Shown here one piece after another: positions 63,714 to 64,000 of a DNA stretch of 64,000 bases. The notes under the pieces are model-generated. The model had not been told where the DNA came from. It ran no database searches and was given only the letters and a program-made list of their open reading frames with translations. Source of the DNA: Christensenellaceae bacterium (GTDB taxonomy: Bacteria; Bacillota; Clostridia; Christensenellales; UBA1242). How positions within the stretch are numbered: the stretch's first letter is position 1; every line of letters begins with the position of its first letter. Position numbers and translations under genes: made by a program. The stretch covers positions 1-64,000 of the forward strand of contig JAISKJ010000002.1 in NCBI GenBank assembly GCA_031260975.1. Direction: 5' to 3'.

Positions 63714-64000
63714 TTACTCCTTCCATGTGAGTATATGATTAAAAAGCGGGAATTGATTTTCGGTTATTATCTTGCCCACGCTTTCAACAATCATTTTATT
63801 TTCATACGGCGTGTCAAGCTTAGTTATGTCAAGAAGCGTGCCGCTGAAACCTTTTGGTTTAAACAGTGCTTGCATATTGTCAATTTCAGTTACGGCAAAA
63901 TACAGCAACTTATACAAACAATAAGCATTTCGCGTTTTTGAAAACTTAAGCTCATAGACAATGTTGGGCATACGCTGAAGCTTAAGACTTTTAACATTTT
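63714..64000 (-). CDS. Unknown protein, N-terminus outside window
   Basis: The frame is open from the right edge to TAA at 63714: visible part KLQRMPNIVYELKFSKT, then MQALFKPKGFSGTLLDITK and a C-terminus FPLFNHILTWKE. The ATG at 63971 lacks a ribosome site and probably lies within the coding region. Soluble, not recognised. Confidence 0.5.
   Translation of the reverse strand, partial: NVKSLKLQRMPNIVYELKFSKTRNAYCLYKLLYFAVTEIDNMQALFKPKGFSGTLLDITKLDTPYENKMIVESVGKIITENQFPLFNHILTWKE

Overview
The window is chromosomal DNA from a low-GC, anaerobic, Gram-positive-type bacterium of the class Clostridia. Spo0A with its 0A box, PflB/PflA, HU, an IS481-type transposase, strong GGAGG ribosome binding sites and the 16S anti-SD all fit; the species cannot be named. 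Housekeeping loci include dnaX-ybaB-recR, tsaD, prfB, tilS, trpS, tadA, radC and three tRNAs, but rRNA organisation and several regulatory devices are unusual.

Layout. 1-4.5 kb: an Ig-repeat lipoprotein behind an ABC transporter, and an acyltransferase with a zinc ribbon. 4.5-8.2 kb: an accessory island with a truncated DUF4417 gene, an ADP-ribosyltransferase toxin-like gene and a small partner, a probable ribbon-helix-helix regulator whose 24-bp operator recurs at two promoters, a probable small RNA and an IS481-family transposase. 8.5-18.7 kb: a split rRNA locus. 23S-5S and 16S lie on the same strand 5.5 kb apart, each with its own near-identical promoter and terminators. Between them are a HAD phosphatase, small peptides, an MBL-GNAT fusion, a double-length dUTPase and a guanylate kinase-like gene cut by an amber codon. 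19-28 kb: recR-ybaB-dnaX (with an A9 slippage site), a tandem nucleoside hydrolase, a carboxypeptidase, tadA, a histidine phosphatase and spo0A. 28-43 kb: a HEXXH protein, trpS, tRNA-Leu, HU, an Smr-like protein, DUF421, tilS, a MoaA-like radical SAM protein, pflBA, degV and radC. 43-51 kb: a MarR-glycosyltransferase-acyltransferase operon, a ferritin-like protein, a NUDIX protein, an AIPR defence protein and tRNA-Ser. 51-64 kb: tRNA-Pro, an epimerase, PnuC-like genes (one decayed), ABC-F, a repeat protein, an HD protein, tsaD, a lipoprotein and prfB.

The most striking signal is a set of promoters whose -35 (TTGACA) and -10 boxes are separated by an uninterrupted run of 10 to 15 G. They lie before four unrelated, mostly envelope or unknown genes (3984-4463, 26301-27095, 57274-58992, 61711-62214). 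In three of them the -10 box sits at exactly the same distance from the ATG. A fifth run (G10) lies inside the start of the PnuC-like gene at 53255-53992. Such runs change length by slipped-strand mispairing, so this looks like a phase-variable regulon controlled mainly through promoter spacer length. That is inference; the promoter architecture itself is read directly from the sequence.

Other points: three interrupted genes carry four in-frame stops, all UAG; five promoters place the start codon at or near the transcription start (leaderless mRNAs); the dUTPase has the motif order of herpesvirus enzymes; a MarR-type palindrome recurs upstream of the zinc-ribbon acyltransferase gene; and very long perfect hairpins follow several genes.
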